Source: a virus. From it: a stretch of 64,000 nt of DNA. Shown in pieces: positions 1-8,385 of the stretch; within the stretch, counting starts at the first letter, position 1, and every line of letters begins with the position of its first letter. Location of the stretch: IMG/VR virus record IMGVR_UViG_3300025832_000005, positions 1 through 64,000 of that record; one strand, 5' to 3'. The notes under the pieces are model-generated. The model saw nothing but the letters and a program-made list of their open reading frames with translations, was not told the origin of the DNA and made no database searches. Position numbers and translations under genes: made by a program.

Positions 1-337
1 GTCCTGGATTATCGCAATTATGTCTTGCTCTAAAACTCTTACGTGCTTTTGGATTGCTTTTGCGTATACGCATTGTTGGACGTTTAGCACTTGTGCCGCC
101 ATGACCAAAGTTAACTTTTTTTACTTTGTCGCCATCTTTTACATATACTTTAAACTTTTTAACATCGCCACGCATTGGCTTGTTTAATTTAACTTTACGT
201 CCTTGATACTCTGCTTCGAATAAATCATTTTCACATATACTATATGCCAAATATCCAAACTCTTCGTGGAAGTCTTGATTGTCTTCTAGAGTAATTTCAG
301 TCTGTTCGACTATTTGTGTAACTTCATTTATTTTCAT
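1..337 (-). CDS. Conserved phage protein of unknown function (3' end outside window)
   Basis: The reading frame starts at ATG 337 and runs off the window edge, so at least 112 residues are visible. The N-terminal half is acidic and the C-terminal half very basic, with several RK/KK pairs and the segment RKSFRARHNCDNPG near the cut end. I remember that Arg/Cys-rich stretch from proteins of marine T4-like phages without an assigned function. An ATAAATA late-promoter-like box lies at 369-375, about 35 bases upstream, which fits a late, possibly virion-associated, protein. No enzymatic motif is visible. Confidence 0.75.
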   Translation of the reverse strand, partial: MKINEVTQIVEQTEITLEDNQDFHEEFGYLAYSICENDLFEAEYQGRKVKLNKPMRGDVKKFKVYVKDGDKVKKVNFGHGGTSAKRPTMRIRKSNPKARKSFRARHNCDNPG

Positions 338-386
338 AAAAACGCCCTCAGTAATACTATTATAAAGTATTTATCTAAGGGCGTTA
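338..386 (-). terminator. Inverted repeat enclosing a late-promoter-like box
   Basis: On the minus strand AACGCCCT and AGGGCGTT form an 8-bp stem followed by TTTT, at the end of the gene at 397-861. The 30-base loop contains ATAAATA (369-375), a T4-like late -10 box for the next gene. The site could terminate one unit and start the next. Confidence 0.5.
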
Positions 387-396
387 GTTAGTTTAA

Positions 397-861
397 TTAT
401 GCGTCATCTGTGAAATCGTCGTCGTCTGAGCCAACTTCAATATCGTCATCACCAGCTTCTTCAACTTGTGCTGCGCCATCTGCTACAGATGTTGCAAAGT
501 TCCATGGAACACTTTTGCCATCATAAGCATTACTGCCTGTTGAGCTCGGTGCTGATAGCGTAACTTTACGTCCAGCAATTTTACTTACTGTGTATGTTTC
601 CGCATCATCCATTTTGAATGAAATAGCCATTTCACCTGCTACTAGTGCCGCTGGTAGTTTACCAGTTGCTAGTGTACATGTGTGTTCAGTATCATCTGTG
701 CCCAGTGCTGAGCATACGAATCTTTTAGATCCTTTTTGTCTCACAATAAAGCCTTCTTTTACTCCAGATCCATTGTGAAAACTTACTTTAATTTCTTCAC
801 CTGCCGCTGTTGGTCCTACATCAGCTTTAGCAAAGAATCTTTTGTTTAGTGGTCTTCCCAT
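397..861 (-). CDS. Probable structural protein, MGRPLNK family
   Basis: A 154-residue protein of unknown function. I start it at ATG 861 because AAGGAG lies 8 bases upstream; an in-frame ATG at 906 has no such support. It opens with MGRPLNKRFF, an N-terminus I recall from several structural or structure-linked proteins of marine T4-like phages. The middle is rich in Gly, Thr and Val and looks beta-rich, and the last 25 residues are a strongly acidic tail (DDDIEVGSDDDDFTDD). A late-promoter-like ATAAATACTACTAG (box at 929-935) lies within the upstream gene. Virion role is inferred from context. Confidence 0.65.
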   Translation of the reverse strand: MGRPLNKRFFAKADVGPTAAGEEIKVSFHNGSGVKEGFIVRQKGSKRFVCSALGTDDTEHTCTLATGKLPAALVAGEMAISFKMDDAETYTVSKIAGRKVTLSAPSSTGSNAYDGKSVPWNFATSVADGAAQVEEAGDDDIEVGSDDDDFTDDA

Positions 862-1415
862 TTGTTTTCTCCTTGACGTTCTAAGTCTACGGGGTTGAAT
901 CCCCATAAAGTCCTCCGTGGACTAGTAGTATTTATCGGATATCTACGTATTCCTATCGCCCGAGATGGATTGTACAAATCATAACGCACTTGGTTGGCTT
1001 GATTACCACCAAGTATAACCCACTTACCATTGGCTGTTTTTCCATAATAAAAGCCAACATGACCTTGCCAACCCTGATTACCCCTTGGAAACACAACAAC
1101 ATCTCCACGTTGTATATCTCCAGGTTCTACACGATCGCCCCAATATAAAAAACTTCTAGCCATGAGCGGAGGATACTTGGTTTGATCGTTTAGATTAGGT
1201 ATGCTGTCTATTTCTAGTACAGCATTAACAAATGCCGCACACCATTCTGTACGTACAGGATCTACATCTAATAGTTCTTTAAGTTCGTTACGATGTACTC
1301 GTTCCTGTAAGCCAATATAAGGCTGTGCTGACATTACACTGTTGTTATTTTCTGCGATACCAACACTGCAAGCACCAAGTACTAGTACAGTACAAATTGA
1401 ATATAATGATTTCAT
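846..1415 (-). CDS. CHAP/NlpC-P60-like peptidoglycan hydrolase lipoprotein
   Basis: A 189-residue predicted cysteine amidase/peptidase. Residues 1-16 form a lipoprotein signal with lipobox LGAC (Cys16), implying membrane anchoring after export. The catalytic Cys is expected in TEWCAAFVN (about residue 59) and the His in GHVGFYYG; the spacing and the GDVVVFPRG segment fit CHAP/TIGR02594-type peptidoglycan hydrolases. The 3' end overlaps the next gene's start by 16 bases. A lipidated hydrolase could act in lysis or in wall remodelling during infection; the substrate bond cannot be read from sequence. The family call is firm, the precise activity inferred. Confidence 0.75.
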   Translation of the reverse strand: MKSLYSICTVLVLGACSVGIAENNNSVMSAQPYIGLQERVHRNELKELLDVDPVRTEWCAAFVNAVLEIDSIPNLNDQTKYPPLMARSFLYWGDRVEPGDIQRGDVVVFPRGNQGWQGHVGFYYGKTANGKWVILGGNQANQVRYDLYNPSRAIGIRRYPINTTSPRRTLWGFNPVDLERQGENKWEDH

Positions 1416-1423
1416 GTGGATAT

Positions 1424-2206
1424 TTAGTTATCTATAAAGAAATTTTCAATCTTAATATAAGGCGTAGAGTCATCAATGTTACATAATATTTTACTAGTAA
1501 CAACATTAATTTCTATACCATTATTAATACGGGTTTCAAACATTTCTATAAATGGATTATGCTTTGTGTGTACCCATACTTTTACAGCACCATATTCACT
1601 AGCACAAATGTACCAACGAATTTGTTTATGAGTGTACGCATAAACACTACGTACAAGCAGTTTACGATTTTCATAATCCTTGGGGTCTTTAAGTTTTGCT
1701 TCAATGTTACTAGTAAAATAACTGACATAGTTATTAAATGGCACTGTACCTTGAATACGTCTTGACGCTTTTTCTAGTCGTTGTCTGTCCCAACTTTCAC
1801 TAAGTTGATCAATCGCAGTGTCTACATTGTATTGTAGCTCAAGCCAACGTGCTAGTCCAATGTAACGATTGATGTCTTCTGTTCTACGAGTACTAGAATA
1901 ACTATTACTGACGTTAGGTTGACTATCAAATGATGATATAGCGTCACTTTGGTATGGTTTATTCTCAATAAATTTTTGTAGTGTTTTACGAAAACTAGAT
2001 AACCCTTCGCCAGTTAGTTTAGCATTAATGAATAATGTACGATAATATTCCCAAATAGATTCAGCTTTGGTATCAGTAAGGTGTTGGTTAGTTAATCTAA
2101 AAACATTAAAGTTACTTGTTTCCTTGGGAATACACTTAAACTTAAACGTAGACGTATACGATTCGAACACCGTTACATCGTTATCAGTTAGTTCAGGGTC
2201 TCTCAT
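1424..2206 (-). CDS. Hypothetical phage protein, 260 aa
   Basis: I do not recognise this 260-residue protein. It is soluble-looking, rich in aromatic and charged residues, with a Ser/Asn-rich linker near residues 90-110 and a helix-rich middle (IGLARWLELQYNVD). No signal peptide, membrane segment or catalytic motif is evident. Its start overlaps the uvsE stop by four bases (ATGA), so the two are probably translationally coupled. It is followed by the hydrolase lipoprotein after a short gap. A virion or late role is possible but not shown. Confidence 0.7.
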   Translation of the reverse strand: MRDPELTDNDVTVFESYTSTFKFKCIPKETSNFNVFRLTNQHLTDTKAESIWEYYRTLFINAKLTGEGLSSFRKTLQKFIENKPYQSDAISSFDSQPNVSNSYSSTRRTEDINRYIGLARWLELQYNVDTAIDQLSESWDRQRLEKASRRIQGTVPFNNYVSYFTSNIEAKLKDPKDYENRKLLVRSVYAYTHKQIRWYICASEYGAVKVWVHTKHNPFIEMFETRINNGIEINVVTSKILCNIDDSTPYIKIENFFIDN

Positions 2207-3267
2207 GCCGCAATCTTTCCAGTAAACGCATCAGTATTCATAAAGTGACGTTGTAGTAGTTGGTTACTTGCTAAGTTTTTACATTTTGCTTCTACCATAA
2301 TATCAGCCCACTGCCAATGTGAGAGTGCCCAGTCATTTACAGCATCATTCCACAAATAGTCTGAATGCGCTCTTAGTTTTCCCTTCTTAAAGCCTTGCTC
2401 TTCAAGTTCTGGAAAGTCTGGCTTGTGTGTTCTAGAGTGTTCAAGCAATAAATCTTCACGACTAACACTGTAGTGCATCGCAGGACGAACACCACGCCAA
2501 CTATCAATAATACGTTTTACTCTGTCATCGTCGGGTCTAATATATTCACCGCCACTGTTCACCCAATGATGATGGATATCGAGTACAAGAGCAACATCTT
2601 TTTCTAGTTCTAGCGTTGCGTCGAGTCCCCAGGCGTTTTCTTCGTTTTCGATAGTGATACAGTTTCTTGCTTCTGTAGACAGTCTTGGAAGGATGGCTTT
2701 GATACCGGCTGGACCTTGTCTACCGGAGATGTGGACGTTACACTTGAAGTCTTGCCACTTCTGACCGTAACCCATCCACCTGATGATATCCGCATGGTAT
2801 TCAAACTCCTCTAAACTACGCTCAACAACATCTGGATTATCGGAAGCAAGAACGGTAAACTGACCAGGATGCATAGACAAGCGTACATCAAGCTCACGTG
2901 CAATTTCGCCAACACTCGAGTATGCTCGCTCGAGCCGTGCTTGGAGACTTGGCTCCCTATAGAAATAAGCCCAATCACCATGAGTATAAGCAGGCAACAA
3001 ATTTGACCCGATACGTACCATACGTAATTGTTCTGGTAAATTTCCAACATATCTAATTAACCTTTCTAAGTTAGTAACGTTATCAAAAGCAATCTCATAT
3101 AAGCGTTGCTCTGCTACCTCACGAGTTTGTCGGTTAAGCCATGTGATAGTTGTACTACGCTCTGTATACTTAGACTGTATTTCTTTAAGTATCTTTGGCT
3201 TTTGCGTTTGGTCCGGGTGCATGTATTTACACGCAAACCCGATACGATTTAGATTTTGATTAAACAT
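2203..3267 (-). CDS. uvsE: UV damage endonuclease UvdE/UvsE-like
   Basis: A 354-residue TIM-barrel endonuclease of the UVDE family, which nicks DNA 5' to UV photoproducts with divalent metals. Family signatures are in order: RIGFACKYM at the N-terminus, RMVRIGSNLLP, RLSMHPGQFTVL, CNVHISGRQG, ITIENEENAWG and LVLDIHHHWVNSGG; the His, Glu and Asp residues in these blocks are the metal ligands of the family. Length is normal. It overlaps the next gene upstream by 8 bases and the one downstream by 4. A light-dose repair gene fits a phage of sunlit water. Confidence 0.93.
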   Translation of the reverse strand: MFNQNLNRIGFACKYMHPDQTQKPKILKEIQSKYTERSTTITWLNRQTREVAEQRLYEIAFDNVTNLERLIRYVGNLPEQLRMVRIGSNLLPAYTHGDWAYFYREPSLQARLERAYSSVGEIARELDVRLSMHPGQFTVLASDNPDVVERSLEEFEYHADIIRWMGYGQKWQDFKCNVHISGRQGPAGIKAILPRLSTEARNCITIENEENAWGLDATLELEKDVALVLDIHHHWVNSGGEYIRPDDDRVKRIIDSWRGVRPAMHYSVSREDLLLEHSRTHKPDFPELEEQGFKKGKLRAHSDYLWNDAVNDWALSHWQWADIMVEAKCKNLASNQLLQRHFMNTDAFTGKIAA

Positions 3268-3538
3268 TTTGCGTTACTTTATTATAAAATTTGCGGTGAG
3301 CAGCAATAAACTGCGGAGAATTCATTTTAGGTAGCAAGTTGTGGATAAATTCTTTTGACTGTGTAAATTGCGCATACAATGTATTATACAATGATTCTGA
3401 GAAAGGCGCAACAACAAATGCTTGCTTACCCCAAATTTCTTGGGCAGACGCATATTCTTGTTTTGTTAACACTTTGCTGGTGTGCAATCCGGTTAAGCAA
3501 GGGTTAGTGACAATGTAGGCTGGCATATTGTTTGACAT
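3260..3538 (-). CDS. Hypothetical small protein, 92 aa
   Basis: A 92-residue protein with no recognised domain; start ATG 3538 is preceded by AGGAGA. Aromatic residues and a C-terminal helical segment (SPQFIAAHRKFYNKV) are notable. It overlaps uvsE by 8 bases and lies just downstream of the promoter at 3566-3594, so it is probably the first gene of an early uvsE operon. Confidence 0.7.
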   Translation of the reverse strand: MSNNMPAYIVTNPCLTGLHTSKVLTKQEYASAQEIWGKQAFVVAPFSESLYNTLYAQFTQSKEFIHNLLPKMNSPQFIAAHRKFYNKVTQNV

Positions 3539-3565
3539 AAGATTCTCCTGAATGTATATGTCCTT

Positions 3566-3594
3566 ACTATACAGTAAGCCGTCTTGGTTGTCAA
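3566..3594 (-). promoter_or_regulatory. Sigma70-type early promoter
   Basis: Minus-strand TTGACA (3594-3589), 17-base spacer ACCAAGACGGCTTACTG, and TATAGT (3571-3566). The spacer matches those at 15267, 19653 and, partly, 39271. The TGA stop of the gene at 3591-4151 lies inside the -35 box. Confidence 0.85.
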
Positions 3595-4151
3595 GTAAAT
3601 TGTGATTTATTTTTTGCGTAAAAGTCTACAAGCTCTTTATCTTTTACAGCCATCCGTTGTTGATAGCTTTCTGGTAGGTCATCCCAAGGACGCATTGCTG
3701 GGTGTGTTTTTTCTGTTAAGTCTAAATTAAGACCAAAGCGCCATCCATTTTGCTGACGCTCTTGTATCCAACTATTGTGGTGTTGGCGTGCCATTGAGTT
3801 ATATAATGTTAGTCTAGCATCTTCTTCGATATTAATATCGTATTCAAATGGGTGTCCAAAATCAGCATCCGCACGATATACGTTGCTGGTTTCTATTTCA
3901 AAGTCATGTTCAGTAACACGCATATATCCTTCAACAATACGTTCTGCTTCATTGCCAGTAAGATGTCTTACCAATGGTAGTATGTATACATATTGTTCAT
4001 CTTGCATACCTAGCATTAAGTTTGTTGTTGTGTCGTCATCACCAGCCATAATGCCTTCTGGACCAAGCATCTCAATAGTATAAAACCATTTTTTTGCTTG
4101 TTCACTGTTTAGTGCTGTAGGTGTACGTTGAAGGATATAAAAGTCTTGCAT
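3591..4151 (-). CDS. RyR-domain-containing protein
   Basis: A 186-residue protein whose last 60 residues match the RyR (ryanodine-receptor repeat) domain as found in bacterial and phage proteins: HNSWIQERQQNGWRFG, then KTHPAMRPWDDLPES, then KDKELVDFY. The N-terminal 120 residues are acidic and not recognised; they include a YILPLVRHLTGNEAERIVEGYM stretch that looks like a substrate or surface domain. In eukaryotes the repeat is a structural module of calcium channels; its role in phages is unknown. The stop codon lies within the -35 element of the next promoter. Confidence 0.75.
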   Translation of the reverse strand: MQDFYILQRTPTALNSEQAKKWFYTIEMLGPEGIMAGDDDTTTNLMLGMQDEQYVYILPLVRHLTGNEAERIVEGYMRVTEHDFEIETSNVYRADADFGHPFEYDINIEEDARLTLYNSMARQHHNSWIQERQQNGWRFGLNLDLTEKTHPAMRPWDDLPESYQQRMAVKDKELVDFYAKNKSQFT

Positions 4152-4154
4152 GTG

Positions 4155-4622
4155 TTATCTTTTCTTACTACTTGATTTACCAGCATATGCTTGTCCACCA
4201 AAGAACGCAGCAACGATAGCGGCAACTGATACAAAGTATGTAGCGGCCATATTACCTAACACTGTAGCAGCTTGATCTAAGTTTGCTAGTACTGCTAATA
4301 CAACAGCAAAAGGATATAGTAACATCCCCATTAAAGCAAACCAAGCCATTTTACGTTGCGCATCACGCATCGCATCTGCGTCTTCAAATTCTTTACGTTT
4401 GAACTCTAAGTGCATTGCTAGTTCTTCATCAGATACTTTACCGTCTCCGTTAGTGTCTGCTGGATGATAAACACCTGGTGCTTGTGCTACTGGTGCTTGT
4501 ACTGGTATTACCGGTGCTGTTGCTACTGGTGTTGGTGCTACTGGAGCAGGTGCTACCGGTGTTGGTGTTGGAGCAGGTGTTGCTCCAGCTGATTTGAGTT
4601 GCTCAGGTTTTTTTCTTGGCAT
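4155..4622 (-). CDS. Proline-rich EF-hand membrane protein
   Basis: A 155-residue protein with three parts. Residues 1-50 are Pro/Ala/Val repeats (TPAPTPTPVAPAPVAP), a probable extended spacer. Residues about 56-70 hold one EF-hand loop, DTNGDGKVSDEE, with all calcium-ligand positions filled. The C-terminal 65 residues contain two hydrophobic helices (MAWFALMGMLLYPFAVVLAVL and AATYFVSVAAIVAAFFGG) and a basic tail SSSKKR. The layout suggests a membrane-anchored calcium-binding protein. EF-hand proteins occur in marine myoviruses; the role is unknown. Confidence 0.75.
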   Translation of the reverse strand: MPRKKPEQLKSAGATPAPTPTPVAPAPVAPTPVATAPVIPVQAPVAQAPGVYHPADTNGDGKVSDEELAMHLEFKRKEFEDADAMRDAQRKMAWFALMGMLLYPFAVVLAVLANLDQAATVLGNMAATYFVSVAAIVAAFFGGQAYAGKSSSKKR

Positions 4623-4650
4623 TTAAATTTCCTCTGTCTCTCTCACTGAT

Positions 4651-4977
4651 TTAAAATGTAAAGTCTGCTACTGTAGCGCCTGAACAGTCGTAGTTGTTTA
4701 CACCTACTGTTGCGCCTAGTCCTTGTAGTTCAGTTTGTAAATTTCCTGCTGACCAAGCATTGTTTTCAATTGCTACACGAAACGCACCAGTTAATTCTGC
4801 TCCCATGGCTAAAATTGTACCTTTACGAGCAATAAGTTCTACAATAGCTTCTACTGCTTCGCCTGGATTAGTTTCTGTTGCTAATGAAGCACCTGTATCA
4901 ATAGTAAAGTATGATACTGGAGCACCCCATTCTTGTGTATTAAATTCGATTTTGTTTGTTGAATTTCTTGTTACCAT
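4651..4977 (-). CDS. Small structural-like protein, 108 aa
   Basis: Start chosen at ATG 4977 because AGGAG lies eight bases upstream; an in-frame GTG at 5004 lacks one. The 108-residue protein (MVTRNSTNKIEF...) is rich in Thr, Gly and Ala with alternating hydrophobics and no charged catalytic cluster, as in small virion proteins. It has its own perfect late promoter TATAAATA at 5006-5013, placed right after the terminator of the preceding gene. Virion function is inferred from the promoter and from the neighbouring fibre genes. Confidence 0.7.
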   Translation of the reverse strand: MVTRNSTNKIEFNTQEWGAPVSYFTIDTGASLATETNPGEAVEAIVELIARKGTILAMGAELTGAFRVAIENNAWSAGNLQTELQGLGATVGVNNYDCSGATVADFTF

Positions 4978-5005
4978 AATAATAACTCCTATGTTTGTAT
5001 ACACG

Positions 5006-5013
5006 TATTTATA
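5006..5013 (-). promoter_or_regulatory. T4-type late promoter box TATAAATA
   Basis: The minus strand reads TATAAATACG, matching the T4 late consensus, 29 bases upstream of ATG 4977. Confidence 0.75.
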
Positions 5014-5016
5014 TAA

Positions 5017-5049
5017 AAAAAGCCCCGCTAATGATAGCGAGGCTTTTAA
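5017..5049 (-). terminator. Intrinsic terminator
   Basis: On the minus strand AAAAGCCTCGCTA and TAGCGGGGCTTTT form a hairpin followed by a run of T, after the stop of the gene at 5073-5354. Confidence 0.85.
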
Positions 5050-5072
5050 TCTCTGTCAGTTAACTAAGTAAC

Positions 5073-5354
5073 TTATGCGTCTGCTTCAAAAGTAACTACT
5101 GCACTAAGTGCTTGTCCTTTTACTGTAGCTGAGTAAGCTGAAACGTCTGGTCCGCCTTGTACTGCGAAGTGCATAACACCGCCGCCGTTTGCTGTTCCTG
5201 CGATACCTGCTACTGTTCCGCCGTCTACTGTTAGTGCCGCTTCAATTGCTGCCGCTCCAGCTGCGTCTGCTACTGCTGCGTCTGTTACTAGTACTGTTGT
5301 TCTTGAACCTAAGCCGTTGCCTGCTTTTGTTGTTGCTGTTGTTGTTAAAGCCAT
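5073..5354 (-). CDS. Ala/Gly/Thr-rich small structural-like protein
   Basis: A 93-residue low-complexity protein, mostly Ala, Thr, Gly and Val (TTTATTKAGNGLG..., AAVADAAGAAAIEAALT), lacking Cys and Trp. Such composition is common in small capsid or tail proteins of marine phages. SD AGGAG precedes ATG 5354, and a GATAAATAAATG late-promoter-like box lies near 5397-5404. A strong terminator follows. I cannot assign a specific virion position. Confidence 0.7.
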   Translation of the reverse strand: MALTTTATTKAGNGLGSRTTVLVTDAAVADAAGAAAIEAALTVDGGTVAGIAGTANGGGVMHFAVQGGPDVSAYSATVKGQALSAVVTFEADA

Positions 5355-5411
5355 TGCTTTTCTCCTAAAAAATTAGTGCGGTTATATATCCGCCTACATT
5401 TATTTATCCGA

Positions 5412-7412
5412 TTAGAATGAAATACTTGTAGTTTTAACAAAGGCAACCCAACGAATATTCGTTGCCGCCTCGCCAGTTACTGTTATAGTTAGACTTTCAC
5501 CTGTTGGTGCTGCTGTGGCGACCCAACTTTCTTCATCTTCTGCTAAAATAGTTTCTGTTACTGTATTAACTAAAGTAGCAGTACCACCAGGATTATCAAT
5601 AACACCAGTGATCTTATAACTACAATGTGTTGTACCGCCAGTTTGTCTTCCAACAATAGTTGCTTCAAACTGCATTGTAGTATTAATTGCAATTGCTATT
5701 TTAGATACGCCCACACTTAGATTTAACTGAGTTGGTGTTGCGTCTGTAGTTGCTGCGTATAGTACATACATAGTATGATCTACATTAGCACTAAGTTGGT
5801 TACCAACACCAATTTTACCAGTTGTAAAAGCTACACCAGCACCAGTTACACTTAAATCTGTGCCATCCCAAGTAAGGTTAGTATCGTCTTCAATGATGCC
5901 ATTGGCACCAGAAATTAGTATTCTATTATCAGTTAGTGTACTGCTTTTGATACCAGCAAACCGTACATTAGCATCAAAAGTAATTAACGTTCCAGTTGAA
6001 GAGCCGTTAAATGTCCCAGTACCAACAGTAAATTCATTTGATGTTTCATCCCAACCAACAAACACGTTGTCTTCTGGTCCACGGTTAATAACAATACCAC
6101 TGTCAGCAGACATTGGCGGACCAGCATAACCTTGATTAAGTTCAATTAGCTGATCAGTTACAACAGTATTAGTTGTGTTTACAGTTGTAGTTTCACCTGA
6201 AATTACTAAGTTTCCAGTAATACCTACATTTCCACCTACTAGTAAATTAGTGTTAGCACCAAGAGTTAAATCTGTGCCATCGAATGTTAGATTAGCGTCG
6301 TCTTCAATGGCGCCATCTACTCCCGCAATAACAATGCGGTTGTCGGTTAAGTCACTTACTGTGGCACTTGTTAGTGTTGTTTCTCCAGCACCAAGTACAC
6401 CAAGTGTACTAATTCCAGTAACATCAAGTGTGCCGTTGAGTGCCGTGTTGCCGTCTACTGTTAAATCACTATCTGCTTCAATATCACCAGCCACTGTTAT
6501 AGTTTGTTCAAATATTGTAGTGTTGGCAAATGTCTTTTTGCCAGTGATTGTCTGAGTAGTGTCTATTGTAACTATATTAGTTGGGGCGATAACAATAGCA
6601 CCATCAAAATGTATTGCTTTTTTGTTATCTATTTTTAAGAAGACTGGTGATGGTTTTTGCCCAACTGGTATTGTTTGTGTTAATTTGCCAGGATTAGCTG
6701 TATCCCAGTAGTAATATAAGTTGCCACTTCCATCATCTGGCAAATCAATATCAATTGTATCACCAAATGGGTTAATTCTAAATGCGTTTGGAACAGGATT
6801 AGCAGTCTCAACCACAACACCACAAGCTGTATCAGTTGCAGTTAGTAGTTTCCAAAGATTAGTAGTATCGTCCCATGTAACAATGTCACCAACAGCCAGT
6901 CCTAGTGCTATGCTACCTGCTTGCTCAATGCTTATTAATTTGTCTTGACGTAAGTAGGAAAACTTACTAATAATCTCAGCAGCCGCTGTTTTAATAAATC
7001 CAACAATTGATTCACTGTATTGCGTGTATGGAAAAAGGATTGGACGTCCTTCACTAACTTCAAATACAATGCCTTCACTACTAGGAATGTATCCTTGTGA
7101 GTTACCACTTGTGTCTTGTTGTTGGTTTAATCTTAGTTCATCTTCTGCGATAATAGTCGCATTTTGACTTGTTTGTGCCGTAATGTCGACAACTTTGAGT
7201 ATCTTACCGCCGCCATTAGTACTTACATAGTCACCAACATTTAAGTCAGTTAAGTTGTAAAAACTACCTTGTGTACTATCACTGTGTGTTTGTGGATTAA
7301 TAAGTGATAGTGACGCATTATAGCGATACTCCCGCCCTGCAGCGTCGGGATCCGCAATGCTAATTAAATTGAAGCGGATTGGTAATAACTTGGGTGGCTT
7401 AATTAAGCTCAT
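5412..7412 (-). CDS. Tail fibre/structural protein with repeated modules, 666 aa
   Basis: A 666-residue fibre-like protein rich in Thr, Asn, Gly and Val. Two copies of a module LTDNRI-x-IxG-x(3)-IEDD-x-NLT-x-DGTDL occur (about residues 355-380 and 515-540), and a conserved marine-phage segment DQLIELNQGY ... DSGIVINRG ... DNVFVGWDE lies between them. The N-terminus (PPKLLPIRFNLISIADPDAAG) probably attaches to the virion and the C-terminal beta-rich part would face the host. It is followed by one base, then another fibre-like gene, so the two are probably a late operon. Host-binding function is inferred. Confidence 0.8.
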   Translation of the reverse strand: MSLIKPPKLLPIRFNLISIADPDAAGREYRYNASLSLINPQTHSDSTQGSFYNLTDLNVGDYVSTNGGGKILKVVDITAQTSQNATIIAEDELRLNQQQDTSGNSQGYIPSSEGIVFEVSEGRPILFPYTQYSESIVGFIKTAAAEIISKFSYLRQDKLISIEQAGSIALGLAVGDIVTWDDTTNLWKLLTATDTACGVVVETANPVPNAFRINPFGDTIDIDLPDDGSGNLYYYWDTANPGKLTQTIPVGQKPSPVFLKIDNKKAIHFDGAIVIAPTNIVTIDTTQTITGKKTFANTTIFEQTITVAGDIEADSDLTVDGNTALNGTLDVTGISTLGVLGAGETTLTSATVSDLTDNRIVIAGVDGAIEDDANLTFDGTDLTLGANTNLLVGGNVGITGNLVISGETTTVNTTNTVVTDQLIELNQGYAGPPMSADSGIVINRGPEDNVFVGWDETSNEFTVGTGTFNGSSTGTLITFDANVRFAGIKSSTLTDNRILISGANGIIEDDTNLTWDGTDLSVTGAGVAFTTGKIGVGNQLSANVDHTMYVLYAATTDATPTQLNLSVGVSKIAIAINTTMQFEATIVGRQTGGTTHCSYKITGVIDNPGGTATLVNTVTETILAEDEESWVATAAPTGESLTITVTGEAATNIRWVAFVKTTSISF

Positions 7413-7413
7413 A

Positions 7414-8343
7414 TTAGAAGATCACATTTATTTTTGCTGTACTACTCGTATCGGCTCCTGCCACACTAGCGTTAAGGTCAACAATAAACTTACTATTCTC
7501 TGAACCAACTGGCACAGTAGCTTGGAAACCAGCGTTTGGAAAACGTAGCTGCCATCCCAGTGTGGCATCTTTGCCCCAATAAGTTATGTTTTTAACCATC
7601 TTGTTTTCAGTGTGTGTTATAGTTGCTTTGTTACCAACAACTGCGCTTGTCCATCCTGCTGGCAAATCACTAATTGATTGTAAGTTACCATTACCGTCAA
7701 ATGCTGCTGTAATTTGGTAAGCAGATGAATCTTGTATCTGTGCTTGACTGTTAATAGTAACTTCATTAGCATCACTTGTGACTGTTATGTTATTACCAGC
7801 TATAATACTTTTAAACTCTAAATCAGCTCCGGTTTTCGCAGCAAATAATGTTGCGCCGCCGCCTCTGTTACTGGCAGTATTAATTTCAGCAGTGTTAACA
7901 AATCTTATTTCATTAGCAACAGTTGATACAGTAAAGTTAATATTACCTATACCTTCGTTTATCGTTCTAAACTGAAAGTCTCCAGCAACCTTGCTGCTGA
8001 ATACTTCTTGACCTGCGCCTAAATTACTGGCAGTATCAAGCACCCCCGTAGAGCTAATTTCTACATCGTTGGCATTAGCCACTAATGTGATACCAGCACC
8101 CGCTGTAATTGATTTAAATTCTAAATTTTGAAGAGTCTTTTGTTTGAATACCGTAGCACCTGTGCCAACATTACTTGCTGTAGTAATGACGGCGGCGCCA
8201 CCGCTGGATAGCGGTTTGTTTTCAAACTTTCCCGTAGTAGAGTTGTATTGCAGGAGGTCTTCATTTGCAATCGTTGTTTGATCGATGTCTACTAAAGGAA
8301 TCAATAATGATCGTAATGTTGAGCTTTGTGCATATATTGGCAT
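7414..8343 (-). CDS. Tail fibre-like protein with three tandem repeats, 309 aa
   Basis: A 309-residue protein containing three imperfect repeats of the form TASNxGxGxxxFxxK...LEFKSIxAGxxI...ANEVxI, starting near residues 53, 103 and 152, then a C-terminal beta-rich domain (ITYWGKDATLGWQLRFPNAGF). The repeat type occurs in fibres and baseplate-attached proteins of marine T4-like phages. A perfect TATAAATA at 8378-8385 drives it from 35 bases upstream. It precedes the 666-residue fibre gene by one base. Confidence 0.75.
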   Translation of the reverse strand: MPIYAQSSTLRSLLIPLVDIDQTTIANEDLLQYNSTTGKFENKPLSSGGAAVITTASNVGTGATVFKQKTLQNLEFKSITAGAGITLVANANDVEISSTGVLDTASNLGAGQEVFSSKVAGDFQFRTINEGIGNINFTVSTVANEIRFVNTAEINTASNRGGGATLFAAKTGADLEFKSIIAGNNITVTSDANEVTINSQAQIQDSSAYQITAAFDGNGNLQSISDLPAGWTSAVVGNKATITHTENKMVKNITYWGKDATLGWQLRFPNAGFQATVPVGSENSKFIVDLNASVAGADTSSTAKINVIF

Positions 8344-8377
8344 TGATCGTTCCTAAACTGTTAATTGTATTATATAC

Positions 8378-8385
8378 TATTTATA
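8378..8385 (-). promoter_or_regulatory. T4-type late promoter box TATAAATA
   Basis: The minus strand reads CCTATAAATAGTA, a full T4 late match, 35 bases before ATG 8343 of the fibre gene; the box covers the last codon and stop of the gene at 8381-8791. Confidence 0.75.

Noticed and set aside
5860-6948. Plus-strand open frames across the 666-aa fibre gene
   Set aside because: They mirror the Thr/Val-rich minus-strand gene, have no ribosome sites and read as low-complexity Ser/Val shadows.
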